From Pseudomonadota bacterium (GTDB lineage Bacteria > Pseudomonadota > Alphaproteobacteria > ATCC43930 > CGMCC-115725): a DNA stretch of 34,316 nucleotides. Every line of letters begins with the position of its first letter. Position 1 is the first letter of the stretch. This document shows, one piece after another, positions 1 through 6,940 of the stretch. The position numbers and the translations under genes are program-made. The stretch is taken from contig JAKAOO010000007.1 in NCBI GenBank assembly GCA_021812165.1, forward strand, positions 1-34,316, given 5' to 3'. Below the pieces are notes generated by a model, which worked only from the letters and a program-made list of their open reading frames with translations, did not search any database and had not been told where the DNA came from.

Positions 1-773
1 TCGTGTTCCTCCTGCGTCGGGTAGAGCTTGGCCGTCCCCGGGCTCAAAGTGAGGCCGCGCGGATGGGTGAGAAGCCGGATGCGCGAGCGGTCCTCGATCC
101 ACGGGTCGAAAATATTGGGCAGCCATTCCGGGCAACGCTGCAGAATGCGCACAAAGCCGAGCCCCTTGTGGCGGAACGCCCTCTTGATGAGGTCGTAGAG
201 GACGTCGGGGATCCAGTCGGCGGCCTGCGCCACGAACGAGACGTTCTGCACGCCGAGCGTGACGGAAAGGGGATTGAGCGCGTCGAGATAGGCGCCGCGC
301 GGCGTGGTGTTGCTTTTGAGGCCGAGCGGCGAGGTCGGCGACACCTGCATCTTGGTGAGGCCGTAGATCTGGTTGTCGTGCAGCATCACCGTCAGGTTCA
401 TGTTGTAGCGGATGGCGTGGATCCAATGCGCCGCGCCGATGCTGCAGCAGTCGCCGTCGCCCGTATTGACGAAGACGGCGAGATCGGGCCGCGCCATCTT
501 GACGCCCTCGGCGATCGGCAGCGCGCGCCCGTGGATGCCGTGGAGGCCGTAGGTCTTCATGTAGTGCGGGAAGCGGCTCGAACAGCCGATGCCGGAAATG
601 AAGACGGTCTTTTCGGGCGCCAAATCCTCGTCGCGGCACAAACGCTGCACGGCCGTCAGGATGGCGCTGTCGCCGCAGCCGGTGCACCAGCGCGGCACGC
701 CGCTCTGATAATCCTCGAGCGCGTAATGCTCGTCGTGCAGCCGCAGCAGGCATTCGGTGGCGGAGGTGGACAT
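1..773 (-). CDS. korB: 2-oxoacid:ferredoxin oxidoreductase, beta subunit (partial, C-terminus off the window)
   Basis: This is the thiamine-diphosphate subunit of a 2-oxoacid:ferredoxin oxidoreductase, probably 2-oxoglutarate type. It decarboxylates a 2-oxoacid with CoA and passes electrons to ferredoxin. The frame is open from the ATG at 773 to the window edge, so the last part is missing. Near the N-terminus it shows WCTGCGDSAIL, then NTGDGD (TPP/Mg site) and HDNQIYGLTKMQVSPTS, the classic signature of this subunit. A GAGAGG Shine-Dalgarno lies about 6 nt before the ATG. The start is 14 nt after the korA stop, so the two are co-transcribed. The 2-oxoglutarate preference is inferred from family resemblance; pyruvate or another 2-oxoacid is possible. 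Confidence 0.93.
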   Translation of the reverse strand, partial: MSTSATECLLRLHDEHYALEDYQSGVPRWCTGCGDSAILTAVQRLCRDEDLAPEKTVFISGIGCSSRFPHYMKTYGLHGIHGRALPIAEGVKMARPDLAVFVNTGDGDCCSIGAAHWIHAIRYNMNLTVMLHDNQIYGLTKMQVSPTSPLGLKSNTTPRGAYLDALNPLSVTLGVQNVSFVAQAADWIPDVLYDLIKRAFRHKGLGFVRILQRCPEWLPNIFDPWIEDRSRIRLLTHPRGLTLSPGTAKLYPTQEEH

Positions 774-787
774 CGGCGCCTCTCTTC

Positions 788-2689
788 TCAATTCTGGCGC
801 AGTTTTTGGAGAATCGCGGCGCGGATGACCGCGGGCTTCATCGGCTGGCCCTTCACCTCGCACCAGCAATCGACATCGATGAGATAGCGCGCGCGCAACA
901 GCATCGCGAGCGCACTGTAGCGGCGGTTCGTCTCGTCGATCAGCGCGTCCTCGGGCTGGTCGCACCAGTTGCCTTCGATCGTCATCACCCGGCCGAAGCC
1001 GGCCATGATCTCCTTGAGGCCCGGCGCCATCGGCTGCAGGAAGGTCAAGTGCACCGAGGAGACCCTGTGCCCTTCCGCTTGCAGCCGCTCCACCGCCTCC
1101 TCGATCGCGCCGCGCGTGCTGCCCCAGCCGACCACCAGAAGATCGCCGCTCGCCGGCCCGAACACCGCCGGCGGCGCCAGAGTCTTTTGCAGCGCCGCCA
1201 GTTTGAGGCTGCGCGCATGGATGCTTTTCTGGTTGGTCTCGGCGTCGTAGGCGACGTGGCTCCGATCGTCGTGAGCAAGCCCCGTCACCGTATGCACGCC
1301 GCCCGCCTGGCCGGGCACGATGCGGCGCATGAGCCCCGTGACGGGATCCCAGTCGTAGGGCTTGGCGCCGGCGGGAAGGCTGCCCTCGTCGGCCGGCGGC
1401 GCGAGCCAGGCGGGATTGAACTGCGGCCGCGGGATCGGCTGCTGCGAGGTCGCGAGCGCCGCGTCGGAAAGCACCACCACGACCATGTTGAAGGTCTCGG
1501 CGATCTTGCGCGCGGTGATGACGGAATAGAAACAGTCTTCGATCGTGGAAGCGGCCATCACCACCTTCGGCGCGTCGCCGTGGCTGCCGAACATGGCGGA
1601 GAGGAGGTCGCCCTGCTCCGCCTTGGTCGGGAGCCCGGTGCTCGGACCGCCGCGCTGCACGTTGACGACGACGAGCGGGATCTCGCCCATGACCGCAAGC
1701 CCGATGCCTTCCTGCTTCAGCGAGAAGCCGGGACCGGAGGTGATGGTGACCGTGCATTTGTTGGCATAAGAAGCGCCGAGGGCGAAGGCGCAGGCGCTGA
1801 TCTCGTCCTCCGCCTGGTGCACCACGCCGCCCACCTTTTCGAACACATCGGCGAGATAATGCGAGGCGGAGGTCGCGGGGGTGATCGGGTACATGGCGCA
1901 AATCTCCATGCCCGAAGCGAGAATGCCCAAGGCGAGCGCGGTGTTGCCGTTGACGACGATCTGCGGCTCGTTCGCGCGCAGGGCGGGAATGCGGTACTGG
2001 AAGGCGAGATTCGATTCCGCCCACGCCGCGCCGGCCTCCAAGAGCCGCAGATTGGTCTCGACCACCTTGGCGTCCTTCTTGCCGAAGACGAGCGCCACCT
2101 GATCGGCCGCGAGCTGCATGTCGAGGTCGTAGATGTTGCAGAGGACGCCAAGGGCGAACATGTTCTTGCCGCGCCGCGGGTCGCTGACGATGGCGCGGCA
2201 TTCCTTCTCCATCGGGATCTCGTGCACGGCGTAGCCGGCCGCGACGAGCTCGTCGTACATCTCGCCGTAGGAGGCGGCGATCGCCGTGTTGCGGTCTTCG
2301 CGCCACATGTTTTCCATGAGGATCGTCGCGCCCGGTTTCAATGCGCCCTCGCGCACGCGCCCCAAAAGCACCTGCTCGTTGAAGGCAATGATGAGATCGG
2401 TCTCGTTGCCGCCATTGGTGATGCGGCGCGAGCCGAAGCGGATGCGGTTGCCGGAGGCGCCGGCAACGCTCCTCGCGGGCGGGCGGATTTCGGCCGGAAT
2501 GATCTCGACCGTCCACACGCCGTAACCCATGCGCGCGGCGATGGCGCCGAGGCACTGGCCGCAACGCTGCGCTCCCTCGCCGGAATCGCTGATCACTTCG
2601 ACGATGTGTTCGGAGGGCGTCGAGAGCGTCCTCGCGCGGGCGCCCTTGGGCGAGATGAGGGGTCGTTCAAGGAGAGTGGCTTCGTTCAT
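788..2689 (-). CDS. korA: 2-oxoacid:ferredoxin oxidoreductase, fused gamma-alpha subunit
   Basis: This 633-aa protein is the partner of the downstream beta subunit. The N-terminal part (about residues 25-200) is the gamma domain. The alpha (pyrimidine-binding) domain follows, with YPITPATSASHYLADVFE from residue 267, AEDEISA near 293 and ITSGPG near 318. The fused gamma-alpha form is a usual length for two-subunit enzymes. The start has only a weak Shine-Dalgarno (AGG two nt upstream), and the gene sits behind a palindromic repeat, so its expression may depend on read-through from nfnB. Substrate choice (2-oxoglutarate versus pyruvate) is an inference. Confidence 0.93.
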   Translation of the reverse strand: MNEATLLERPLISPKGARARTLSTPSEHIVEVISDSGEGAQRCGQCLGAIAARMGYGVWTVEIIPAEIRPPARSVAGASGNRIRFGSRRITNGGNETDLIIAFNEQVLLGRVREGALKPGATILMENMWREDRNTAIAASYGEMYDELVAAGYAVHEIPMEKECRAIVSDPRRGKNMFALGVLCNIYDLDMQLAADQVALVFGKKDAKVVETNLRLLEAGAAWAESNLAFQYRIPALRANEPQIVVNGNTALALGILASGMEICAMYPITPATSASHYLADVFEKVGGVVHQAEDEISACAFALGASYANKCTVTITSGPGFSLKQEGIGLAVMGEIPLVVVNVQRGGPSTGLPTKAEQGDLLSAMFGSHGDAPKVVMAASTIEDCFYSVITARKIAETFNMVVVVLSDAALATSQQPIPRPQFNPAWLAPPADEGSLPAGAKPYDWDPVTGLMRRIVPGQAGGVHTVTGLAHDDRSHVAYDAETNQKSIHARSLKLAALQKTLAPPAVFGPASGDLLVVGWGSTRGAIEEAVERLQAEGHRVSSVHLTFLQPMAPGLKEIMAGFGRVMTIEGNWCDQPEDALIDETNRRYSALAMLLRARYLIDVDCWCEVKGQPMKPAVIRAAILQKLRQN

Positions 2690-2740
2690 GGCCTGGTCAA
2701 AGCGCTCGGGTTGATCTCAAGCGGGCGCGGCTTTAGAAGC

Positions 2741-2971
2741 TGCGGAAAAACCTCCTGTCATTCCGGGACGGCCCGTGAGGGCCGGGCCCGGAAACCATGA
2801 ACACAGGCCAAGCCATCGATTTCTCGGGCCTGTGTTTATGGATTCCGGGCTCGCGTCCGCGGGCGACGTGCCGGGCACAGCCGCCGGAGGTTCGCTGCGA
2901 AGGCCGCGCAAGGCTGATAGCCCGCGGATCGACCGCGCCCCGGAATGACGACATTCCAGCATTTTTCCGCA
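2741..2971. repeat. 231-bp palindromic intergenic repeat (MITE-like), inside the nfnB-korA interval
   Basis: The ends are perfect inverted repeats: TGCGGAAAAA at 2741-2750 and TTTTTCCGCA at 2962-2971. A second pair follows inside, GTCATTCCGGG near 2757 against the complement of CCCCGGAATGAC near 2938. A large inner pair is CCCGGAAACCATGAACACAGG (about 2787-2807) against the near-complement at 2827-2850, with a short loop. The direct repeat TAGAAGCTGCGGA occurs at 2734-2746 and 2975-2987 and flanks the element like a target-site duplication; the right copy is the true end of nfnB. No coding content was seen. It resembles intergenic palindromes that are abundant in Hyphomicrobiales (recollection, not a search). 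The transcript of the operon must fold through it. Confidence 0.8.
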
Positions 2972-2973
2972 TC

Positions 2974-4464
2974 CTAGAAGCTGCGGATCCGGGCGAAGTT
3001 GCGTTCTCCGGCGGGGATGCCGAAGTGGCTCGCGGCGATGGCGCCGATCGGCTCCGGCTCCGAAATGCCGAGATACGCCTTCATGGCGCGCGCCGCCTTG
3101 CGGCCGGCGCCCATCGCCTCGATCACGGTCGCCGCGCCGGTGACGATGTCGCCGCCGGCGAAGACGCCGGCCATCGACGTCGCGAGCTCCTCGTCGGCCT
3201 CGATGTAGCCGCGCTTATTGAGCCCGATCTTCGAGGTCTGGCCGATGATCGGGTTGGCGTTGGTGCCGATGGCAAAGACCACCTGGTCGCATTCCACCTC
3301 GTGCTCGCTGCCGGCGACGGGCACGGGCCGCGCGCGGCCGGAGGCGTCGGGCTCGCCGAGCTCCATCGCGATGCACCGCAGCGCGCGCACATTGCCGCCC
3401 TCGTCGCCCAGAATTTCGGTGGGCGCCGTCAGCCATTTGAACACGATGCCTTCCTCTTCGGCGTGATGGACCTCCTCGGCGCGCGCCGGGCATTCGGCCC
3501 GGCTGCGGCGATAGACGCAGGTGACGCGCTGGGCGCCGAGACGCAGCGCGACGCGCATCGCGTCCATGGCGGTGTTGCCGGCGCCGACGACGGCGACATT
3601 CTTGCCGAGCGGGATCGGCGTGTCGTAACGGGGAAAGTCGCGCGCCCGCATCAGGTTGCAGCGGGTCAACAGCTCGTTCGCCGACAAGACGCCGTTCAAT
3701 GATTCGCCGGGTATGCCGAGCATCGCCGGAGTGCCGGCGCCGGTGCCGATGAAGACGGCGTCGAAGCCCAGATCGTCGAGCATCTCTTCGATCGTGAAGA
3801 GCCGCCCGATGAGGGTGTTGCACCGGAACGTGACGCCGAGCCGCCGCAGATTCGCGATCTCGGCGTCGACGACCGCGTTCGGCAGGCGGAAGTCGGGGAT
3901 GCCGTAGCGCAACACGCCGCCCGGCTCGTGAAACGCCTCGAACACGGTCACCTCGCAGCCGGCCTTCGCCATGTCGGCGGCGCAGGCCATGCCCGCGGGA
4001 CCGGAACCGATGATGCCGACCCGCCGCCCGCAGGGCTCGATATGCGGCAGGTTCACCCAGCCCTCGACGATGGCGCGGTCGCCGACAAAGCGTTCGAGAC
4101 GGCCGATCGCCACGGGTTCGAGCGTCTCGCCGACGACGCAGACCCCTTCGCACTGAGTCTCCTGCGGGCAGACGCGGCCGCAGACGGCGGGGAGGAGATT
4201 GGTGCGGCCGATCACCTCCCAGGCGCCGCGGAAGTCCTTCATGCCGATGCGCTCGATGAACCCGGGGATGTCGATGCCGACGGGGCAGCCTTCGATGCAG
4301 ATGGGATCGGGGCAAAAGAGGCAGCGCTCGCTTTCGACGAGCGCCGCCTTTTCGTCATAACCGAGACTGACCTCGCCGAAATTGGCGGCGCGCTCGCCGG
4401 CCTTCTGTTCGGAAACCGAAGTGCGGCTTTGCGGGATGGTGCGGATCGTTCGTTTCTTCGCCAT
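2974..4464 (-). CDS. nfnB: GltD-family NAD(P)/FAD oxidoreductase; NfnB / SudA-like large subunit
   Basis: This 496-aa iron-sulfur flavoprotein corresponds to the large subunit of NADH-dependent reduced ferredoxin:NADP+ oxidoreductase or sulfide dehydrogenase. Two N-terminal cysteine groups bind [4Fe-4S]: C48, C51, C56, C60 and C95, C99, C105, C109. A FAD-binding GSGPAG follows near 153, and an NADP-binding VVGAGNTAMDA comes later. The ATG at 4464 fits family N-termini, although it lacks a strong ribosome site. A GTG at 4497, overlapping the nfnA stop as GTGA, is in frame and would add 11 residues. Its neighbour nfnA supplies the other half of the complex, and the korAB genes follow. Whether the pair bifurcates electrons, or acts as a sulfide dehydrogenase or glutamate-synthase-like enzyme, cannot be told from sequence alone. 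Confidence 0.88.
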   Translation of the reverse strand: MAKKRTIRTIPQSRTSVSEQKAGERAANFGEVSLGYDEKAALVESERCLFCPDPICIEGCPVGIDIPGFIERIGMKDFRGAWEVIGRTNLLPAVCGRVCPQETQCEGVCVVGETLEPVAIGRLERFVGDRAIVEGWVNLPHIEPCGRRVGIIGSGPAGMACAADMAKAGCEVTVFEAFHEPGGVLRYGIPDFRLPNAVVDAEIANLRRLGVTFRCNTLIGRLFTIEEMLDDLGFDAVFIGTGAGTPAMLGIPGESLNGVLSANELLTRCNLMRARDFPRYDTPIPLGKNVAVVGAGNTAMDAMRVALRLGAQRVTCVYRRSRAECPARAEEVHHAEEEGIVFKWLTAPTEILGDEGGNVRALRCIAMELGEPDASGRARPVPVAGSEHEVECDQVVFAIGTNANPIIGQTSKIGLNKRGYIEADEELATSMAGVFAGGDIVTGAATVIEAMGAGRKAARAMKAYLGISEPEPIGAIAASHFGIPAGERNFARIRSF

Positions 4465-4493
4465 GACCAATGACCGGGTTCTTGCGATCGCTC

Positions 4494-5375
4494 TCACGCT
4501 CTGCCGCCGAGGCTCGTCATGCGGCAGTTCTCCGACCAGTGCTCGAGCGCCCTTTTCTCCTCCTCGCTGTAGCGCTTGAGGCGCCGCATCAGATCGTCGA
4601 AGTCGACAAGGTGGCCGTCGAAATCGGGCCCGTCGACGCAGGCGAATTTGACCGCTCCGCCGAGCTTGACGCGGCAGCCGCCGCACATGCCGGTGCCGTC
4701 GACCATGATCGGGTTGAGGGAGACGGTGGTCTTGATGCCGGAGGGACGCGTCACCTCCGCGCAGGCTTTCATCATGATGGGAGGACCGATCGCCACCACC
4801 TCGTCGATGTCGGGATGCGCGGCGAGGGCGGAGCGGATGCCGTCGCTGACAAAGCCTTTCATCCCCGCCGAGCCGTCATCGGTGCAGAGGATCACCTCGT
4901 CGCAGAACGCGCGAAACTTCTCTTCCCAGAAGATTAATGCGCGGTTACGGAAGCCGAGAATGCCGATGACATAGGCGCCCTTTTCCTTGAACGCGCGCAG
5001 CTGGGGAAAGATCGGCGCCACGCCGAGGCCGCCGCCGACGCAGGCAACCTTTTTCACGGTGCCGATATGCGTCGGGGTGCCGAGCGGCCCCACCAGCGCG
5101 TGGAGGCGCGCGCCCGCCCGACAGGTCTGCTGCATCTCGCGGGTGGTCTTGCCGACCGCCTGAACGACGAGGGTGACGGTGCCTCGGGCGCGGTCGAAGT
5201 CCGCAAGGGTGAGCGGAATGCGCTCGCCCTCTTCATGCAGCATGACGATGACGAATTGTCCGGCCCGCGCCGCCTTCGCCATCAGCGGATGGCGGATTTC
5301 GAGGAGATAGGTGACGTCGGAAAAATCCTGCCGGCGGACGATCTCGAAGCCATACTCTTCTAGGACGTCGTTCAT
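4494..5375 (-). CDS. nfnA: FAD/NAD-binding, [2Fe-2S] small subunit; NfnA / SudB-like
   Basis: This 293-aa protein resembles the small subunit of Nfn (ferredoxin-NADP reductase alpha, dihydroorotate dehydrogenase electron-transfer type). The N-terminal half is a ferredoxin-reductase-like FAD domain (GQFVIVMLHEEGERIPLTLAD), followed by an NAD-binding half. Near the C-terminus it has GTGMCGGCRV and KFACVDGPDFDGH, the cysteines that hold the [2Fe-2S] cluster. I use the ATG at 5375 because it has AGGGA about 4 nt upstream and fits the family start; a longer in-frame start at 5417 has no support. It is the first gene of the operon, 30 nt before nfnB, and has an FNR-type box about 90 bp upstream. 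Confidence 0.88.
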   Translation of the reverse strand: MNDVLEEYGFEIVRRQDFSDVTYLLEIRHPLMAKAARAGQFVIVMLHEEGERIPLTLADFDRARGTVTLVVQAVGKTTREMQQTCRAGARLHALVGPLGTPTHIGTVKKVACVGGGLGVAPIFPQLRAFKEKGAYVIGILGFRNRALIFWEEKFRAFCDEVILCTDDGSAGMKGFVSDGIRSALAAHPDIDEVVAIGPPIMMKACAEVTRPSGIKTTVSLNPIMVDGTGMCGGCRVKLGGAVKFACVDGPDFDGHLVDFDDLMRRLKRYSEEEKRALEHWSENCRMTSLGGRA

Positions 5376-5464
5376 TGTCCCTGGTCCTCGGCCCTCGCGA
5401 ATGAAGGCCGGTCGCAAATGAAGCCGTTGCGACTGCCCACTAAGCCAAAAGCCGGCGCGGGCAA

Positions 5465-5478
5465 TTGATATGGATCAA
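5465..5478 (-). promoter_or_regulatory. FNR/FixK-type box upstream of nfnA-nfnB-korAB
   Basis: The sequence TTGATATGGATCAA matches the FNR/FixK consensus TTGAT-N4-ATCAA at all ten defined positions. It is centred about 96 bp upstream of the nfnA ATG, in the 263-bp space (5376-5638) shared with the divergent cupredoxin gene at 5639. It is symmetrical, so it could serve either side, but it lies much closer to nfnA. An oxygen-sensing CRP/FNR-family regulator is the expected reader. Confidence 0.75.
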
Positions 5479-5638
5479 GATGTCCCGCGCATAGCTGGCG
5501 CGCGACCCAGACCCAGACCCATCCTTCCCGGCACGCTGACGGGAAAGAAGGCTGCGCTCCGCAGCTCCCGCCCGCGCGGCTTTGGCGAAAGAAGATGCCC
5601 GAAATTTTCCTCTTGTTTTCTTGCCGCTCCGGAGTAGG

Positions 5639-6007
5639 ATGCGAACAATTCTCGTTTGCATCAGCAGCCGGAGACATCCCGTGCGGCCTCTCGCCCAATT
5701 CCTCGCTTTTGCGCTTTTCGCCTTTCCGGCCGCGGCGCTCGCCGCCACTCCGCAGTTTTCGATCGCATTGAAGGCGCACCAATTCGTCCCGAAAGAACTG
5801 GAAATCCCCGCCGGCAAAAAGGTCGAACTCAGAGTCCGCAACAACGACCCCGCTCCCGCGGAGTTCGAAAGCACCTCGCTCCATCGCGAAGAAGTCGTTG
5901 TCGGCGGCGGGGAGATCCGCGTCTTTCTGGGGCCTCTCGATCCCGGACGCTACACGTTTTTCGACGACTTCCATCCTTCGACGCGCGGCACGCTCATCGT
6001 CAAGTAG
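5639..6007 (+). CDS. Exported cupredoxin-like protein
   Basis: This 122-aa protein has an N-terminal signal peptide: a basic start, then a hydrophobic stretch ending in AAALAA near residue 35. A single beta-rich cupredoxin-like domain follows. The segment QFVPKELEIPAGKKVELRV and the later SLHREEVVVGGGE and GRYTFFDDFHPST resemble EfeO/FtrB-type cupredoxin domains that sit in iron-uptake systems. The ATG at 5639 has GGAG 4-5 nt upstream. The mature domain shows only a few histidines and no cysteine, so a classical type-1 copper site is not evident. It is followed after 17 nt by a second exported protein. No FTR1 permease or ferredoxin is next to it, so a role in iron or copper handling is only a guess. 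Confidence 0.75.
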   Translation: MRTILVCISSRRHPVRPLAQFLAFALFAFPAAALAATPQFSIALKAHQFVPKELEIPAGKKVELRVRNNDPAPAEFESTSLHREEVVVGGGEIRVFLGPLDPGRYTFFDDFHPSTRGTLIVK

Positions 6008-6024
6008 CGGCGGGCGGCATCGCG

Positions 6025-6780
6025 ATGCGTCCGCCGGTCGCCGCGATTCTCTTCGCACTTCTGACGTTCCTCTTCGGTGCCTCGCGCGCGCTTGCCGATT
6101 TCAAGGTGTGGCAGCCCGACGCCGAGTTCGGCGAAACGGCGCTCGAAACGGTCGGCGACTGGGGCTACGATCCCCTCTCCAAAAAAAGCGACGAACGAAG
6201 CTTTACGGAAGAATTCGAACGCGGGGTGACGCCCTTCTGGCGCACGGAACTCGAACTCGAGGAAAACCGCCTTCCGGGACCCGACAATTCGACGAATTTC
6301 GCCCAAGCGACCTCCGAAAACCTGTTTCAGTTTACGCCCCGGGGGGAATATTGGCTCGATGCCGGGTTCTTCTTCGAGTACGGCCAATCGATGCTGCCCG
6401 ACACCCCCAGCGAGACCACCTTCGGTCCCGTACTGCGCAAGGAGATCTTTCACACGATCGACACCGTCAACCTCTTCATCGAGAAGGATCTCGGCAATTA
6501 TGCTGGCGGGAGGCCCAATTTTCTCTACGCCTGGGAGACGCGCATCGACCTCGGAACGAGCATCGAGCCGGGCTTCCAGGCGTATGGCTTCGTCGGCCCT
6601 TTGACCCATTTGACGCCGCTCCGGGAAGAAGACCATCGCCTTGGACCAATGCTCTTCGGCACGATTGTCGCGCTCGGCCCCGGGGCTTTGCGTTGGAACG
6701 GCGGGGTCCTGTTCGGCCTGACCGCGCCCGCGCCGCTCGTCACGCTGCGCTGGCAGGCGGAATACGAGATCCATTTCTGA
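6025..6780 (+). CDS. Exported protein, probably an outer-membrane beta-barrel; function unknown
   Basis: This 251-aa protein starts with a clear signal peptide (hydrophobic AAILFALLTFLFGASRALA, cut near residue 25). The rest alternates short aromatic and polar strands and ends in an aromatic-terminated strand (LRWQAEYEIHF), a common sign of an outer-membrane barrel. I do not recognise the family. It begins 17 nt after the cupredoxin-like gene, so the two form an operon and may work as a periplasm/outer-membrane pair. The start is the ATG right before the hydrophobic segment. Confidence 0.7.
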   Translation: MRPPVAAILFALLTFLFGASRALADFKVWQPDAEFGETALETVGDWGYDPLSKKSDERSFTEEFERGVTPFWRTELELEENRLPGPDNSTNFAQATSENLFQFTPRGEYWLDAGFFFEYGQSMLPDTPSETTFGPVLRKEIFHTIDTVNLFIEKDLGNYAGGRPNFLYAWETRIDLGTSIEPGFQAYGFVGPLTHLTPLREEDHRLGPMLFGTIVALGPGALRWNGGVLFGLTAPAPLVTLRWQAEYEIHF

Positions 6781-6805
6781 GAGCGGTCGACGGGCGAAGA
6801 AGATT

Positions 6806-6864
6806 GCGGGCCGGCGCCGGACCTGCCGCGGCGGGAGGTCCACAGTCCCCAGGGGCCGGCCCGC
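6806..6864. terminator. Nested hairpin, convergent intergenic region
   Basis: A perfect 10-bp stem (GCGGGCCGGC at 6806-6815 with GCCGGCCCGC at 6855-6864) encloses a second stem, GGACCT/AGGTCC. It lies between convergent genes (stops at 6780 and 6941), so it could end transcription in either direction. There is no T-run. Confidence 0.5.
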
Positions 6865-6882
6865 TCTCCCCCTACCGCTGAC

Positions 6883-6940
6883 CCGACGGGACCGGGGCCC
6901 CCCGAAGCGAGCGAACTCTTCGCAAACGGCAACCCGTCGG
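6883..6940. terminator. Second hairpin, directly after the MFS stop codon
   Basis: CCGACGGG at 6883-6890 pairs perfectly with CCCGTCGG at 6933-6940, which touches the stop codon of the minus-strand MFS gene. An inner CGAAG/CTTCG pair is present. It is probably a terminator for the cyclase-MFS operon, without a clear T-run. Confidence 0.45.

Noticed and set aside
806-2800. Long open frame opposite korA
   Set aside because: It is a GC-rich antisense shadow: Arg/Ala/Asp/His-rich, without motifs, while the opposite strand encodes clear korA domains.
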